A program made the translations under genes and the position numbers. From Polytrichum commune (Eukaryota > Streptophyta > Polytrichopsida > Polytrichales > Polytrichaceae), in contig OX485807.1 of assembly GCA_950295325.1 (NCBI GenBank), positions 26,259,666-26,323,665 of the forward strand: DNA of 64,000 nucleotides. Reading direction: 5' to 3'. The notes under the pieces were generated by a model. It did no database searches. It was not told the origin of the DNA and was given only the letters and a program-made list of their open reading frames with translations. Below, one piece after another: positions 23,494 through 35,440 of this stretch. The stretch's first letter is position 1. Each line of letters begins with the position of its first letter.

Positions 23494-26400
23494 TCAGACA
23501 GGTGAAGCTTGGTTGGTAGGTTCGGATGAAGAAGTTGGTATTTCCGGGCCCACTCGGCAGCCTTCCAACATGAAGACAACCTCGGTCATGGAAGGTCGGT
23601 CCATGGGGTCCGGGGCGGTGCAGAGAAGGGCGACTTTGACAGCGAGAAGAAACTCTTCCCACTCGGAAGACTCCGGATCTAAATCCAATAAACTCGGATC
23701 AAAAAGCTCCGAAACTTGGCCGACTTGAAGCTGCCGTTTCACCCATTTCACTATATCCTCTTCCTGAGATGTGAACATGACCGGTCTCCGACCTGTGAGA
23801 AGCTCAAGCAACACGATTCCGAAGCTGTACACATCGGCCGCGCTTGATAGCTGGCCGGACACGTTAGCCTCCGGGGAAACGTAACCCAACGATCCGACGG
23901 GGGTTGAAGAGGAAGAAGGGTCGGTCGGCGTGATGGACAATTTCTCTAACCCGAAGTCGGACAAATGAGCTTCGAAGTCGGCGTCGAATTGCACGTTGTT
24001 TGGTTTGACGTCGCCGTGGACGATCGGCGGGTCGCATTGTGTGTGTAGGAAGGATAGGCCTCTGGAGACACCGAGGGCAATGAGATGACGCATTGGCCAG
24101 TTGAGTACGTGGCCGTCTTGTTGTGAGGCTTCCTGGAGTAATGAGGCCAGGTTGCCGTTTGGCATATAGTCGTATACTAGAAGGCGCACATCGCCGTGGA
24201 CGTAGTAGCCCCGTAGGACGGTTAAGTTGCGGTGCTTCACTTTGCCTAGCATCTCCGCTTCTGCTTTGAACAGGCTCTCTTCCACTGCTCCGTCTGGTAA
24301 TCTTCGTACCGAAAGCACAGTTCCGTCCTACAGAAAAGTCCACAACGCAGAAGATTGAGCTCGAGCTCACGAAATATTGGAGACTTGGAAAACCCACAAT
24401 GACTTAAAAACTAACTTCCTCGCGAATTGTTGTTACACTAATCTTATAGCTCTGAAAATTCATCTCCAGCACACCAAAAATTAGATGGCTTGCAAAACGC
24501 ATGATGAGGTGAAACCTTCTCCCCCGAGTTGTTGTTACATAAAACCCGTAACTCAGAAAAATAATCTTGAGCACGCGAACTTAGGAGGCTTACAAAACCT
24601 GCAATGAGCTAAAACTTCTCCCGCGAATTGTTTGTGAACAAAACCCACAATTCGGAAAATTCAGCTCGAGCAAACTGAACGTTAGAAGGCTCACAAAAAC
24701 CCACAATAACATAAATCTCCCCCGCAAATTGTTCTGGATATCCGACTCTTGTCATCGCTTGCAATTCAAAATGAAAAGTGAACAAGACGAGAAGAAAAGA
24801 GTACCTGCAGAATGGCCTTGAACACAATGCCATGGCGGGTTCGACTAAGCACATGATCCTCATCAAACTGCCCAGTAGCCTCCTGGATGTTAGCCAGAGT
24901 GATGGGAGAGCGGAACATGATAACCTTGTCTTGAGGCGATGGCGGAGCCCTTGTTAGCCGTGGACCCTTCTTCTTGGCCGCACACCAGACACAAACACAA
25001 CAAAGAACCAAAACAGCCAACGCCAGAAACCCACCTCCACAAGCCACACCAGTTATTACTCTCCAGTTCCAGAATTTCTTCCCCCCAGCTTTTTCCGGCG
25101 ATCCAGTGCCATTACAGTACCCATTCGATGCTACAAGTGGTGGACCACAAAGGTTAGCGTTACCAACAAACGAAGAGGCGTTAAACTTCGTAGCGAGCGA
25201 TGTAGGAATTGCACCTTCCAATTCGTTGTGGGACAAGTCAAGCAGAACCAAACTGTTCAATTTCCCAAGCGACCCCGGAATTTCTCCTGTGAGATTATTC
25301 CAAGAAAGGTTTAAGTCTTGCAATACTGTCAGATTGCCCAATTCCGCAGGAATCTGTCCTGTGAAAGAATTATTCTGCAAGTCGAGCTCTATTAACCCTC
25401 GCAGCTGCTGTAACCCCGGTGGGATCACCCCTGTCAATCTGTTGCTATGCAAATCAAGCAACTGTAGAAGATTGCAATTCAACAGCGACAGAGGTATGCT
25501 CCCATGAAGTTCGTTCACACCCAAGTCCAAAACCTGAAGACTAGTTGCATTTCCAACATCAGGTGGGATTTCTCCGGTGAGTTCATTTTCGGCGAGGTTA
25601 AGAGTGGACAACTTCGGGAGGTGAAGGAGCTCCGGGGGAATAGAACCATTCAAGGAGTTTCTGCTCAATGACAAGATAGTGAGTCCAGAAGCATTTGCAA
25701 AAGAGACAGGAATGCTTCCACTCAAACCGTTACCCTCGAGAGAAAGCTCCTGAAGGTTGGTTAGGTTAGTGTAAGATGGCGGAATGCTACCTGTGAAGCT
25801 CTGTGCACTGAGGTTTAGGGTTTGCAAGTTTGTGCAGCTGCCAAGTTCAGGGGGTAAGGCACCGCTCAGATTGTTCCCACCGAGCTCCAGAATTTGCAAG
25901 TGCTGGAGCGATCCAAGGGACGGAGGGAGAGGGCCAGAGAATTTGTTCTCCCGCAAGTCAAGAATTTGCAGCTGTGTACATTGCGAAAGGTTGCCAGGAA
26001 CACTTCCGCTGAGGTTATTGAAAGCCACCGAGAGGCTGGTCAGGCTTTGAAGCAAGCTGAAATCTCCAGGGATGTCTCCAACAAGTGCATTGCCATCCAG
26101 AAGCAAAGATTGCAGGTTCAAGAGGCTGCCTAACCCTAGAGGTATTGCACCGGAGAGGTGGTTCGCGGAGAGGGAGAGACTCCGCAAGCTCACAAGCTGA
26201 GTGACACTGCTTGGGATTGCACCGCTGAAGTTGTTGTAACTTAGGTCAAGAGATTGGAGGTTGCGCAACTGACTCACCTCCGTGGCGATGTCGCCACTGA
26301 AAGAATTATGCGACAGGTTCAGTTTCTGGAGTTGAGCAAGGTTATGTAGTGTGTTGGGTAAGGCTCCCGAGAGCGAGTTCACAGCAACATCAACCTCTTG

Positions 26401-27976
26401 CAACAAAACAGTATTTCCTAAGTCAACAGGAAGCTCCCCGGTGAGATTGTTCTGTCCCAAATACAAAACCTGGAGAGATGGAAAGCTGCTGAGAAACGAA
26501 GGCACTCCACCAGTGAGGTTATTGCTCTGAAGCTCCAGCCTCAGCAATTTCGTCAAGTTTCCAAACTCCACAGGAACTGATCCCCCGATGTAGTTCAGGC
26601 TTACGTCCAAACGCTCCAAGTTGACTAAACCCCCGAGCTCGTGAGGCAGGTCTCCAGTTAAGAGGTTGTTTCCCAGGGCGAGAGTGGTGAGATTAATGCA
26701 GTTAGCAATCTGCACAGGTATGGTCCCGGAGATCATGTTGTTGGTGAGGTCCAGGACATGGAGGGAACGCAAGTTTCCAATCTCGGAGGGAATGTTTCCT
26801 TGTAACTTGTTGGAGGAAATACTGAGAGTCTGTAAACCCTGGGGCTTAACCAGAAGCTCCACAGGTATGGCGCCAGAGAACGAGTTCTCAAATAGGTAAA
26901 CAGCATGGAGGAGTGTGCAGTTTCCCAGGGAAGCTGGTAGGTTGCCGTTGAAGCTGTTTGTGTGGAGGTTGAGACGCCGGAGCTCCCCCAAGTTTCCCAC
27001 CTCCGCTGAACTCACAAAAAAATTTGTTCAGCCATGACTGACTGAAGAAAAGGACTGTCTCTCGGCTCTTGGCGCAACAACAACTTCGGAACATTACATC
27101 TACAACCAAAGAGATAGAAAGGATAGCACACATTGGCATTCCCTAAATTAAACGATGCAAGAGGACTAAGACGACTACAACTGCTCGCAAAGATTCTGTT
27201 CGGCCATGACTGACTGAGGAAAGGCATTGTCTCGGCTCCCGTTTTCAAGATAATTAGCGCAACAACTTCGGAGCAGAAGTCACATAGCCAACAAGCTCTA
27301 CAACAAAACACACATTGGCATTCCCTAAACTCGATGGTGCAAGAGGACGACGGCGACGACAACAACTGCCCTCTTCCTTGCACAACCTCGTGGAAATCAA
27401 CCACATTTCTCCAGAGGTAGAGTACTTTGCTATCAACTGAATTTTTTATAGGACTTATTTTGCAGCCAAGAGATTGTCTCGCCTACCTTGGGGAAACAGA
27501 AACTCGGAGAAGAGAAGACTAAGCACAGCCGACGGGCTACAAAAGATAGTACGCATTGACATCCACTAAACTAGAAAAACAAAAACAACTACCATCTTCC
27601 TTGCATAAGATCCAGATTTCTTCCGAAGAATAAGTAGAGAAAGAGAGAAGGAGCACTTTGGGAATTGGGAGGGTGACCTACCTGCCAAAGGACCCTGCAA
27701 GCCAGCGGCTTGAAGCCTCAACTCGGAGACTCGGCCGTTGGTGCACCAGACTCCTCTCCAGTCGCACGGCGCATTGGGTGTGGAGGTAGTCCAGTTGGTG
27801 AGGGAGCTCTGGGGATCCACCAACACAGCTTTGATGGCCAGAAGCGCCGTAATATCACCCTGGACATCTTGTGCTCCAACAACGACAACGCGAGCACTAA
27901 CACTTAGTAACAGGAGTGTTAGAACCAGCTGCAGGCGACGTTGTAGGGCCAGCGCCCTGCTGGCCCCCATAACCAA
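23494..27976 (-). CDS. LRR receptor-like kinase, MUSTACHES-type (1109 aa)
   Basis: Exons on the minus strand are 27976-27682, 27005-24805 and 24327-23494, with GT-AG introns in phases 1 and 0. The spliced protein is 1109 aa. Residues 1-35 form a signal peptide. An N-terminal LRR cap (about 36-88, with CDWRGVWC) precedes some 24 leucine-rich repeats (to about 690). A Cys cap (NLCGPP...YC), a membrane span (about 748-773) and a kinase-like domain (about 803-1095) follow. The wording around KVKHRN.TVLRGYY, YDYMPNGNL and NWPMRHLIALG is that of Arabidopsis MUSTACHES and its paralogue (At1g75640/At4g36180 group), plasma-membrane receptors linked to stomatal guard-cell symmetry and lateral-root emergence. 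The ATP-anchoring lysine is replaced by Arg (SVRRL, R840). The catalytic loop reads HGDVKPNN (936-943) instead of HRD; DFG is intact (956-958). It is probably an atypical or weak kinase, as in its homologues. Orthology is inferred. Confidence 0.92.
24328..24804 (-). repeat. Intron 2 of the LRR-RLK, made of four ~100-bp degenerate tandem repeats
   Basis: Units at about 24351-24460, 24461-24563, 24564-24660 and 24661-24745 repeat the order CTCGAGCACAC, TTAGGAGGCTTACAAAACCC, CAATGA..TAAAACTTCTCC, CGCGAATTGTTGTTACA, AAACCC..A.CTCGGAAAAT. Almost the whole 477-nt intron is this array. The splice sites lie just outside it. Confidence 0.75.
27006..27681 (-). repeat. Intron 1 of the LRR-RLK with ~3 degenerate repeats
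   Basis: Blocks near 27026-27170, 27196-27340 and 27470-27570 share GTTCGGCCATGACTGACTGA.GAAA, TGTCTC.GGCTC, ACACATTGGCATTCCCTAAA, and CAAGAGGACGACGACGACAAC-type words. The intron is phase 1 with donor GGCAG|GTAGGT and acceptor GTTCAG|CGGAGG on the minus strand. The repeat family is different from that in intron 2. Confidence 0.6.
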
Positions 27977-29770
27977 AGGGTGCCCCTGCCGATCACCTCT
28001 CTCTCGTCGTCTCCCTCACCATCATACTTGCAACACCTTGTCCCCACCGTTTGATTACCAATGCAAAGCTCAACCTCTCAAACTGTCCTACTTCAATTTG
28101 CACGCCTCATCAGCTGTCCCTGGCAAAAGCTTCAACCTGGACTGGAACCACTTTCAAATATACCAAAACTTGATCTGCGACACCCGGCTAGTCCCCGGTG
28201 TATAAGTGGGATTGAGTTCCTGTTTCCTGCCCCCCTTTCGCAATGAATCAAAATGCTCCTGTTGAAGAATGGAATTCATAACCTCCCCATCATCTTCGGT
28301 TTCCAACACTAGAACCCTACAATTTCATTCTGCTCTGCTTGAGCACTCATCGAGAAACTTAACACTGCATAGAGCTTGCTACTACACGCAATCACCTTAT
28401 TGAGTCCTCTTGTTTCTATAGAGGAAAAGCGCATTGTTACATAAAATCACACAAGTTGCCGCACCAAGAATATTCCTGAACAACATCGGAAACATAAAAG
28501 ACTTTCCATCGCCCTGACAAGTCTTGTTCCAAGCCTTCTTCTTCTCTTCTTCTTCACAGCATGAAGTCGGCCCCAAGCAGGACAACTAGCAAACAAAGAA
28601 GAGGGCGCCACCTTGTGCTTCCCCCCTGCACTACCTGCACAAACTCTCCACCCGCCGGCCTGACATTGCCGCAGCATCTACGATCAGTGCTACTACTGGC
28701 CCTTCTGCAACATCAACGGAAACCTCCCAACCTTCACATGGAAGATGACAAATCCCGCTTCCTGCACTGATCATTGCCTCCCGACCGACCGAGCCACCCA
28801 CCCTCCACAACGCCAAACCTCCTCAGTCCTGACCGTGTTGAACTAAGTGTAAATCGGTCCTTAACCCGAAAACCAACCCAACCCATTTACCATCACACAA
28901 ACTCCAACCGTAACCTCGGTAATCTCGTCATCGATCGTAACTTAAGTTAGTTAACTTAAGTGTTCCTCACACCATCGAGTGTTGTAGTGACCCAAATCAT
29001 CATCACCAATCCAGATGATCCTATGCGACGAAGTACCCTTCTTCCCTAAGTGTAGCATGGACTCGCAGGAGTCAAAACCGCCTGCAGGCCTGCCTAAGTT
29101 AGTTGTGTGCAGGTCAAATCTAAGTTAACTTGTAACCGAGCTTGCAACGGAACTTATTAGTAAAGCAAGGTTCTAGCCTAGCCAGTGCTGTCTGTCTGCA
29201 CCAAATCCATGCATATGAGGCCGACAGAGTGGTGCTACTTGCTGACCGAGGTTCTGAGCTTGTGATGCATGCCTGTCGCCGCTGCTGCGCAAGCTGGGGA
29301 GATGAAGTTGCTGTTGCTGTCGCTAAAATGCGAAGTTGTCAGATTGGCAACGGCAAGATCTGGCAGTCCACCCCTGGCCCATCGATGCAAGTCGACCAGA
29401 TGGAATCCGAGTGCGTTGCAGAGTCGTCGACGACGCTGGAGGATGGGAGGACGACGCAGGCGCCATGTCCTTACCCCCCCCACCAGTGTCCGGCCTCTCG
29501 AGTCGTCGTCTCTCTCTCTCTCTACCTGGTGCCCTCCTTCAACGGTAGAACGAAGGTAGGAATGATGGTGGTAATATTAATAATATCAAGCCTTACACAA
29601 AGCCTAGGCTCATGAGTTTGTCATCTTCTTTTGGAAGCCCTTGTTATTCGAGTGAATCGAGTCTTTTGTTTTTGGCTTTATTGGTAGGTAGGTGCTCTCC
29701 GTCGTTGCATGCTACACTCGAATGTGTTTCACGTAGACTAGTGCTGAAATAAATGCCAAAAAACGGTCTC
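27977..29770. other. 5' flank of the LRR-RLK and intergenic sequence
   Basis: This is the probable promoter side of the kinase gene, with CT-rich sequence next to the start codon that suits a plant 5' UTR. No TATA box is compelling. Several ORFs of 60-157 codons run through here on both strands but show no family signature or splicing logic, so none is called. Possible repeats of CTTAAGTTAGTTAACTTAAG type occur near 28940. Confidence 0.35.
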
Positions 29771-29777
29771 TCAAATA

Positions 29778-30125
29778 CATAACATTGCTCATCATGAGGG
29801 TGCTACACCTCCAGTGCCAAGGATTTTGGAAGAATTGTTCTCCCCTTCTCACATAACTTAGCATGAAGACTGTTTGTTTTACAAGAGGGGGACCGGGAAC
29901 ATAGACCAATGCATAAGTGTGCCTAAAAAGATGTCGAAAATGTGGTTTTTGTAAGACATAACATTGCTCATCACTTAGGTATTGCATCCCTAGTGCCAAG
30001 GAATTTGGAATAAATTTTCTCTCCTCATGTTGGGCCACCCTTGTAAAATGAACAACACTTAGTCTAAAGATTGTGCATTTTACAAGATGTAAGCGGCAGT
30101 TGGGGTCGACGCATATGGTATTCAA
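29778..30125. repeat. Tandem duplication, two ~180-bp units
   Basis: Both units contain ACATAACATTGCTCATCA, then GGTGCTACACCTCCAGTGCCAAGGATTTTGG or its variant, AATTTTCTCTCC, a GTTGGGCC/CACATAAC segment, CTTAG, and TTTTACAAG. The second begins near 29958. This is non-coding sequence. Confidence 0.6.
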
Positions 30126-31258
30126 TTCAAAGAGTAATTTAAAAATTAATTATAATAATAATAATAATAACATTGAAGTCCAATTGATGTGTTGGTTGGG
30201 GCCCTGTGTGTGTATGGCCAATGGTTGTGTAGGTTGTGGTGACCCACTATGTCGTGGTTTGAGGCCAACATGTCATACATGATCAAGGTTCATCCCTTTT
30301 GGAATAAAGGTGAACAACCTAGCCATTGTGTAATGTTGCAAATATACCTCTCAAGGAAAAATACTTATGTTTGTATATAAGTTTTTTTATTTCTTGATTG
30401 CACTTGTATAGTGAGAAAGAATTATTGCATATGATTCTATCCCTCGTTCATCCAACATAAACCTTCAAATAGTATGCAATGTGAAATGTTATTTTTTCCC
30501 AGTTTATTTGACACCGTCATTATTATATTTGTAATACCTGAAGTAGTCTACTCCAAGTCCTTTGAAATGAAAAGCCCATAAACTATAGGACGTTGAGTTT
30601 TTTTGTGTTGGATGGATGAAATGTGCGCTCATATATGATAATATCTTGACACCCACTTGTATTTTAGTTTTCTTGTGTGTCAACTCTAATTAAGGATTAA
30701 GGTCTCCAACTTAGACCGACCCCCCCCCCCCCCCCACAAAAAAAAAGTATACTAGAGGGGAATGACTTTCAAAGACCCACTTGACACATAAGTGGTCACT
30801 CACTATTTTTTCAATAGCTTTGAACTCCTAGTTGAAATGGGAAAAAGAAGGCAATCAAATAAATATATAGAATGCATTTACGTTATGACTCGGAACTCAT
30901 ACAGGTTGGTGTTCTAGATGGTTGGGTTTGGGGAATGTAAAACTGGGGGGTAAGATTTAACTCCTTGTTAGAGGAATGAAAAGATAGAACTTGTGAATTT
31001 GACTCGTGGTTGGAAGAATGGAAACTTTGGTCACAAACTCTCTGCAAGCAGATCACTAACGTGTTGTTCGACTCTTCCTAATTAAGTTCCCTATTTTGGT
31101 GTTGCTGAGCTCCAAGTGAACTCGGGCTTCAAAAAGGAGAAAGAGACTCGTGACTATGATCAAAACGTATGAAATTTCTATATTGTGGACTCGAACGGTT
31201 TGGAATGTCCCCAAATGTAAGTCATGTCCAAATCTATACGGGAGAGATTGAATCATCG
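30126..31258. other. Intergenic sequence
   Basis: It contains an (ATA/AAT)n patch near 30150-30168 and a C16 run followed by an A-run at 30720-30746. No supportable gene is present. Confidence 0.35.
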
Positions 31259-31266
31259 TATATGAG

Positions 31267-31676
31267 CACGGGGAGGTCACTTCATTGTCAAGTTAACACC
31301 ACGTGCGGACAAAGTTTGCTACCCCTATATTACATGCCATATATAATTTTAAAATTTATGATATTTTTTCTACCTATACATAACCATTGATGGTATCTTT
31401 TGTATACTTTTTTGAAATTTTTAGTCATCTTTATTTTTTTTAGTAATTGTTTTAGTTCAATTTTGTGTCATTCTAGTTAGAAATGGTATGTTTTATGAAA
31501 AAAACAAATCATCAAATTTTGTCACCACTTTTGACTATGTCATAGGTACTGTGTATATCTACTCATGAAAAAAATTTGATAAAATTTTGACCCATTTTGG
31601 TGGTGCAACTTACCAAAAGAAGATTTTTTTTGGTCGCACGTGGTGTTCAACTTGACAACGGAGTGATCTACCCGTG
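31267..31676. mobile_element. 410-bp MITE with 8-bp target duplication (hAT-like)
   Basis: The termini read CACGGGGAGGTCACTTCATT on the left and, on the complementary strand of the right end, CACGGGTAGATCACTCCGTT. The inverted similarity continues for about 45 bp through GTCAAGTT.AACACCACGTGCG. The element is bracketed by the direct repeat TATATGAG at 31259-31266 and 31677-31684. An 8-bp duplication is the hAT superfamily habit. There is no transposase inside. Confidence 0.85.
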
Positions 31677-32044
31677 TATATGAGTGTATCTCTCTATCAT
31701 CCAACGTAAAAGCCATGAAAAAGCATGCAGTCCAGAGGTAATTTCTTTAGGTTGATTGGACACTGCGATTAGTTTTAAAGACCCTGAATTAGTGTGCTTG
31801 TTGAGGTTATTTGAGATGAATCGGTAACAAACCTGCAAGGGGGGTCAAATTTTTGTGTTGGATGGACGAGGATATGCTCATATACAGAAATTCCCTCTCT
31901 CTCCACTTATCTAAGATTATATAGATGGAAAACATGGTAACTGAAGTAGTGCCGGCCAACAAAATCAAACTCTTCGATCACTTGTTCAAGTCTACCTTCC
32001 CTTTAAAAGCTCGTGCTCCGATCAAGACGTTATGGGAATCATGG

Positions 32045-32355
32045 CTCCTCAACACCACACTAAATAGTTCATTGTTGTGGGCCACAATACTTTTCTAAAG
32101 TATACGCTAATTCTCATTATGAGAATTAATGTGAGCCACATAAATACTCGACCCATGCTAAATTTTTAGTAAAGAATTAATGCGGGTGATTATTTTAATT
32201 TGTGTTGCCTTTGTCCTATGAGTAATATTCATCATGTTGGTGGATCTGGGGTCTTGCACCACGTTAATTCCACATTGACTAGGAAATTAGCGTGGCTCAT
32301 GCTAATTATTTCCATGCTAATTTTCCACTAACACTAGTAGGATTGTTTAGTGTAG
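32045..32355. mobile_element. MITE-like element, ACACTAAA ends, family with copies near 41.8 and 46.5 kb
   Basis: The left end is near ACACTAAATAGTTCATTG and the right end near AGGATTGTTTAGTGTAG, its inverted counterpart. The interior carries words such as AATTAATGTGAGCC, GCATGCTAATT and GGTCTTGCACC, shared with 41785-42435 and 46465-46850. Confidence 0.55.
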
Positions 32356-33099
32356 TTTCTCTTTCACTGGATGGTTTCATTTTATGATTTGCTTTTATAG
32401 AAGATTTCCAACGATATTCATAGATTTCAAACCCGTCTAGTAGAAGAGAAGTATGGGTAGGAAATTACCATTCCCGTAGTAAGTGTTTGTCTACGGGTTG
32501 TAGTTTGCAATAAATTCGTAGAATTGAATCAATCTAAAATGAGGTACACGTGCCTAAAAGTGACACTCCGACAACTTTATCTCTTTTAATGACATTCCGA
32601 AACTTGGAATTTTTTTCATAAAATCCCAACAACACTGCAAAAGTGCGAGGAGTGCACATAAAGAAACAAATGTCATATAAATAATTCATACGTCGACTAC
32701 AAAAGTTGTCGCAATGTCATTTTGGGTCTTCCATAGTTGAGTGTGGGGGTCCATCCCCACATACATTTGTACTATAAACTTACTTCTATAACCATTGTGA
32801 ACCTACCTTTATAATTGTTAGATGTAACCAACATAGATTACATGGGATCCATTCACAATGGTAGTGTGCATAGTTCTACACTCAAAACCACATGGTAGTT
32901 AAAGGTTGGCACACTTTTAGGCACATGTACGTCATGGTATATATTTGATCAATAAACACAACACATGGTACTCGTAGTACCCTTTTTTTTATCATAAATT
33001 TAGGCACTTTTGTTGCCGAAGTTGAGTTCAATTTCATGCCACATTGAGTTTTTCACACGTGACACCCTCGCTCAAGGAAATCACTATCGTGTGCCAAAA

Positions 33100-33490
33100 C
33101 TACATTAAAATATCATATTTAGTGTTGTATGGTATTTTCATGTCGATATGGCACCTTTTTGGATGACATGTCTTATGGACGAGGGAACAAATATTGTCAA
33201 TGGACGATAGACGAGTTTGTCCCATTGGGCAAAACCCTGGCTTCTCTCCTTGTCAGCAGCTTGTGATGAAATATTGTCATGGATGATTGAAAATTGGATG
33301 AAAGATCACTTGGTAAATGATACTAATTGCAACACTGTAAATCTATCATCCCCCCCCCCCAACAAATTTACAAGGAATGACAAATGATGTTGGGCTAACA
33401 TTTAGTGTTGGTGACACTATACCGTGGTTTACAATTGGTGTTGAGCAAGACAATTAGAATTGGTGACACTAAGATATGATATTTAGTATA
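33100..33490. mobile_element. MITE copy of the TACACTAAATA family with poly-C tract
   Basis: This is the closest relative of 10030-10405. It shares GATATTGTCATGGATGATTGAAA, ACTTGGTAAATGATACTAATTG, a C11 run (33350-33360), GAATGACAAATGATGTTGGG and GACACTATACCG, and ends with ATATTTAGTATAG. The poly-C run sits at the equivalent place in both copies. Confidence 0.65.
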
Positions 33491-35148
33491 GTAAGGTATT
33501 ATGTTTATACATAGAAAACCCCACGTGTGACTTTGAACTACGTACAATGCTTCTAAATACTATGTTTATAGTTACCATAGTGATTTTTTGCTGAACCAAT
33601 GGGAAGCGTTGAATTTGATGTATTTTAAGATGTTGATTTCTTTCATGTACATAATACATAACTACAAAGAAGTACACACTTTTTCTTTTTTTCTTTTTTT
33701 TGGGGGGGGGGGGAGGTGCAAGTGTATCTTTAATGTCTTCGGTGCACTTTTCCAAATCTGGTGTCTGATATAGATGTGACTGGGTTCCGAGTTCCTATAG
33801 CCCATGCATATTTGTATATACATAACTCTTTGTTGTATTATAGTTGACAATTTTATAGAGCGGAGATGGTAAGACATGTTGTTGTTGTTGTTGATGATTT
33901 CACACGGTTCAAGCATTTGTAAATGATAAGCAAGGCTTTGGTTGGCTTAAATACCACGGAATGATGTTAGAGTATGGATTGGATAAAGGAGGTTAAAGGT
34001 CTCATAATTGAAGTACTTTGGTGGATGATTAATATCATGTAGCGCAACCTACGCATTCACTTGGCAAACGTGTTATTGCCAATTGTGGTCGCAATTTCTA
34101 ACACATCCTTGGATGGATGAAGAAGGTGGCGGTGGTCGTTTATGACAATAAGAAATTGAAAATTTTCATTCGAGAATTTGGATTGAAAATGGATAGTTTT
34201 TCATCCATTGACCACCATAAAATGCATTGTATACCTTTGCCTCAATATTTTTTTTCTCTACCTACTATTCCCAACCCTATTCTAGATTGAAAGAATTAGA
34301 TAAATTGATGCATTATATGATACCCTTATTTTTTTATACACACAACTTTGTAATTGAAGAGGTGCTTCATTATATTGAAGAATTGTATAAATTTTCTCAC
34401 AAATGAATAAAAAATACCCTACATTCTTTCTCACATGGTTTAATAAAATTTCGCGAGTGCCCTACCCGGGTTTCTACTACGTTGGGTATGAACACAAATC
34501 ACTTAATACTCTTGACATATGAATCAAGAAAGAGAGCAAGGAATCATAGAATACATTTTGAATTTCTACTAAATTTCAAACATACCACATACTTACGGTT
34601 CCGCATGCAACCTGAACCAGCGATGGCTGAGATGCCAGTGTGTACGGTAGACTTGAGATATGTATTGCACTATTTAGGCAAATTTAGAGTGCAATTTAAA
34701 GGGCCCCCATATATACCGGTGCACTATATATCAAGCCCTTTATTTGTAGAAACCCAACTCAAGCATCTCACTATAGCAGCTACATGAAAGCCATAAAGGT
34801 TCAAATGTCCGCCCTAAAGGTGTGGCACCAGCTTACCAAGAATTAATGCCAACAAAAATGACTAACTAACACCACTTGAACTCCATACTTAATTATAACC
34901 TAATCACCAAAAATGGGGTGCCCATAAGTGCACCCTTGAGTGCCGAGCCTACTAATAAGGTTTGTCATCCAATGGGGTGATGTCCCCATGGCTGGCTGCT
35001 TATCTGGCACTTGCCAATTTCAGTCTCAAGCTTTAAAGGCCACATCAGCTAATATAGAGGCCAATGTTAGATGGGCCTTGAATGGCCCCCCTCTCTCTCT
35101 CTCCTCTCTCTCTCTCTCTAGCCCACTTTGTCATCGGATATGAGGGTC
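33491..35148. other. Intergenic sequence
   Basis: A T-run followed by G12 lies at 33681-33713 and a (CT)n tract at about 35089-35119. No gene is supportable; the 101-codon ORF at 34482 has no recognisable features. Confidence 0.35.
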
Positions 35149-35440
35149 GATTCACATGGGTCCCAAGTCACTTGAGGTCGATCCATGCAATCTCAGCCGT
35201 TGGGAGCATGGAAGTTGGGACTTGCCACTTCACACGGGTCCCGAGTATGAAGTATGACATGGATGCCTACGTGGCATCAGCACTTTTAGGAGGTGATCGA
35301 GGCTTGGGACTTCGTGTTGAGAGTTGGGTCGAGCAAAAAGCTAGACCCAACTCTCAATGCAAGTCCCGTAAATATTCTTGGGACTTTGCCTCCATGTCGG
35401 GACTTGCTAATATCTGTGGGACTTGGGACCCATGTGAATC
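35149..35440. mobile_element. MITE copy B (GATTCACATGGG family), 21-bp perfect TIRs
   Basis: The first 21 bases (starting GATTCACATGGGTCCCAAGT) at 35149-35169 are exactly the reverse complement of 35420-35440. The 292-bp element contains only short, non-conserved ORFs. It is the uninterrupted relative of 784-1493. A target-site duplication is not evident. Confidence 0.8.

Noticed and set aside
23864-24397. 177-codon minus-strand ORF over the kinase exon
   Set aside because: It is a shifted-frame shadow of the kinase-domain exon, with an Arg/Pro-rich composition typical of that.
24974-26133. Plus-strand ORFs opposite the LRR exon
   Set aside because: These are antisense shadows of a long repetitive LRR coding exon, with no features of their own.
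34482-34787. 101-codon ORF
   Set aside because: No recognisable motif, AT-rich composition like its surroundings, and no splicing or repeat support.
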